Below are positions 62,862 to 64,000 of a DNA stretch of 64,000 bases, in pieces (within the stretch, counting starts at the first letter, position 1; each line of letters opens with the position of its first letter). A program made the translations under genes and the position numbers. The notes beneath the pieces were generated by a model, which saw only the letters and a list, made by a program, of their open reading frames with translations, searched no databases and was not told where the DNA came from. Source of the stretch: Dyadobacter tibetensis Y620-1 (GTDB lineage Bacteria > Bacteroidota > Bacteroidia > Cytophagales > Spirosomataceae); NCBI RefSeq assembly GCF_000566685.1, contig NZ_AZQN01000007.1, forward strand, positions 1 to 64,000, written 5' to 3'.

Positions 62862-64000
62862 TTATTCAATCGTAATTATCAGCCGTTGATATCTGGTAAG
62901 TGCTGGCTCTCCACCATCTTTGACTTCACATATGATATGTATTTTATGGCCAGCCTTCGCATTGGTCGGAACCACCAGCGTTGCTCTGGGATTATTCGAA
63001 CCTTGAATAGATACTTGAGACGGATATGAACCTGCCTCCCGATAAGGCCACCATTTAAATTCTAGCGGGTGCCCATCAGGATCTGAAGAGCTTGTAGCAT
63101 CGAATTGGAGGCGCTCACCTGGTTTGGCATTAATATCCAAAGCTGAGTTCAAGCGAACAATCGGGGGGTGATTGGCTTCTGCATATAATTTGACACACCA
63201 ATCGGCACGGGCAGCAAAATCATTCTGTAATACATCAGACCATTGCCAGGTAGGTTTAAAATAGGCTTTATACGCTTCATTATTATCTACCGTGGCACCT
63301 TCTCGGGTGGCGTTACGTCCCCAACCTGAACTACCATACCATCGACCTTCAGGATATACATAGTCCTTTAGAGGCACCGGGTCAAGCCAGGTATTTTCCC
63401 GCACCTTGACATACCGGCCACCCCAACCTCCCCAGTCTGGAGACTCCATACTACGCAGCCCGGTAGGAATTGTATGAATAAATGCTGGAGAATCACCTTC
63501 CGACCTAAAATCACCCCGTTCAAAGCCCTTTTCTCCTTCAACATGCGCCTTATACAAGGAACATAGCGCCCCATGACCATGTAAAATGTTCTCTTTCATC
63601 CATGAGGCTCTGAAGTAAGGTAGCATCTCTTTGGGCTGGATGGTTTTCCATCTATATGCCAAAGCTTCAAATTGATCCGAAATTATGGTGAGAATATTAT
63701 ATTTTCCCCATTGAGGCCGTATATAAGTTTGAAAGGTATCGTCTTGTTCCCAGATCAAAAACAACCTCATTTTATTGGCTACATACGACATTTTCTCGGG
63801 ATGTTGCTCTTCAATTGTTTTCAGTGCGCGGGCAATCGTATTGGTTCCACCCCAGGCCTGAATCCAAACAGGACGATTGTCTGTTTGGTCGAGTAAGACT
63901 TTGACAATATGTGCGGAACCTTCCGTAACTTTTTCCATCTCCCCCTCACTTTCTACATTACCCAGAAAGTTGACCGATTTTAGATGAGCAGGAGTCGGAA
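62862..64000 (-). CDS. DUF1593 (nucleoside-hydrolase-like) protein, C-terminal part; start beyond window
   Basis: The frame is open to the window edge; reading continues 20 codons above the first Met (63938) as TPAHLKSVNFLGNVESEGE without a stop, so the N-terminus is outside. The visible about 379 residues match DUF1593: PVWIQAWGGTNTIARALKTI, LRLFLIWEQDDTFQTYIRPQ-like segment, ASWMKENILHGHGALCSLY, SEGDSPAFIHTIPTGLRS and DWGGWGGRYVKV. A C-terminal Ig-like/PKD-type domain (FDATSSSDPDGHPLEFKWWP) closes it. The fold is related to inosine-uridine nucleoside hydrolases; members are secreted and often sit in polysaccharide loci, including proteins annotated as cellulose-binding Sde182. Exact reaction unproven. 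Confidence 0.88.
   Translation of the reverse strand, partial: PTPAHLKSVNFLGNVESEGEMEKVTEGSAHIVKVLLDQTDNRPVWIQAWGGTNTIARALKTIEEQHPEKMSYVANKMRLFLIWEQDDTFQTYIRPQWGKYNILTIISDQFEALAYRWKTIQPKEMLPYFRASWMKENILHGHGALCSLYKAHVEGEKGFERGDFRSEGDSPAFIHTIPTGLRSMESPDWGGWGGRYVKVRENTWLDPVPLKDYVYPEGRWYGSSGWGRNATREGATVDNNEAYKAYFKPTWQWSDVLQNDFAARADWCVKLYAEANHPPIVRLNSALDINAKPGERLQFDATSSSDPDGHPLEFKWWPYREAGSYPSQVSIQGSNNPRATLVVPTNAKAGHKIHIICEVKDGGEPALTRYQRLIITIE

Noticed and set aside
1..64000. CRISPR arrays, tRNA/rRNA genes, insertion sequences, integrases, phage genes
   Set aside because: No regularly spaced repeats, no CCA-ended cloverleaf-like or rRNA-like segments and no transposase or integrase motifs were noticed in either strand. 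Small RNAs cannot be excluded by eye.

Overview
The window looks like a chromosomal stretch from a free-living Bacteroidota. Cytophagales, near Spirosomaceae or Cyclobacteriaceae, is the likeliest placement, but this is inferred from gene content only. The evidence is five SusC/SusD (RagA/RagB) pairs, a separate TonB-type outer-membrane receptor, lipoproteins with Bacteroidota-style lipoboxes, sulfatases, GH29 and GH117-type glycosidases, a FecR anti-sigma factor and several DUF families typical of this phylum. I found no rRNA, tRNA, CRISPR array, insertion sequence or phage gene.

Layout. 0-1.7 kb: two minus-strand secreted or surface proteins, the first cut by the window edge. 2.2-10.4 kb: a minus-strand operon of SusC, SusD and a large FG-GAP/ASPIC-UnbV lipoprotein, closed by a clear terminator. 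10.6-15.1 kb: minus-strand enzymes (DUF255 thioredoxin-fold lipoprotein, aldo/keto reductase, HD phosphohydrolase, DUF6157-like protein). 15.1-21.5 kb: a fucose/sulfate island with an AraC regulator divergent from a GH29 alpha-L-fucosidase and one intact sulfatase. Two different decayed sulfatase fragments and one further possible gene remnant lie around them. 21.6-29.1 kb: a plus-strand SusC-SusD-DUF4959/DUF5000-DUF4998 operon. 29.2-32.4 kb: a membrane-anchored endonuclease/exonuclease/phosphatase-fold protein, then Crp-DUF1569-membrane protein. 32.5-39.2 kb: FecR, STN-containing SusC, and SusD, with no sigma factor next to them.

39.3-45.1 kb (minus): an NTF2-like protein; a tightly overlapping three-gene operon (secreted FAD oxidoreductase, secreted protein with a covalent-flavinylation-like motif, GH117-type lipoprotein glycosidase); and a SYLF-domain protein. 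45.4-52.1 kb (plus): a small membrane protein, then a three-repeat secreted protein that overlaps a LytS-type histidine kinase, its LytTR response regulator, and an outer-membrane receptor. 52.1-62.3 kb (minus): two more SusC/SusD pairs, each with a terminator after the SusD gene. 62.9-64 kb: a DUF1593 (nucleoside-hydrolase-like) protein running off the window.

How it fits together (inference): this is a glycan-scavenging region. Surface SusC/D complexes import oligosaccharides, and periplasmic or surface enzymes remove fucose, sulfate and possibly 3,6-anhydro-galactose. The aldo/keto reductase could oxidise released L-fucose. The most novel-looking unit is the flavin redox plus GH117 operon at 39.9-44.1 kb. 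Its three genes are joined by two ATGA stop/start overlaps, and it would couple extracytoplasmic oxidation chemistry to saccharide cleavage.
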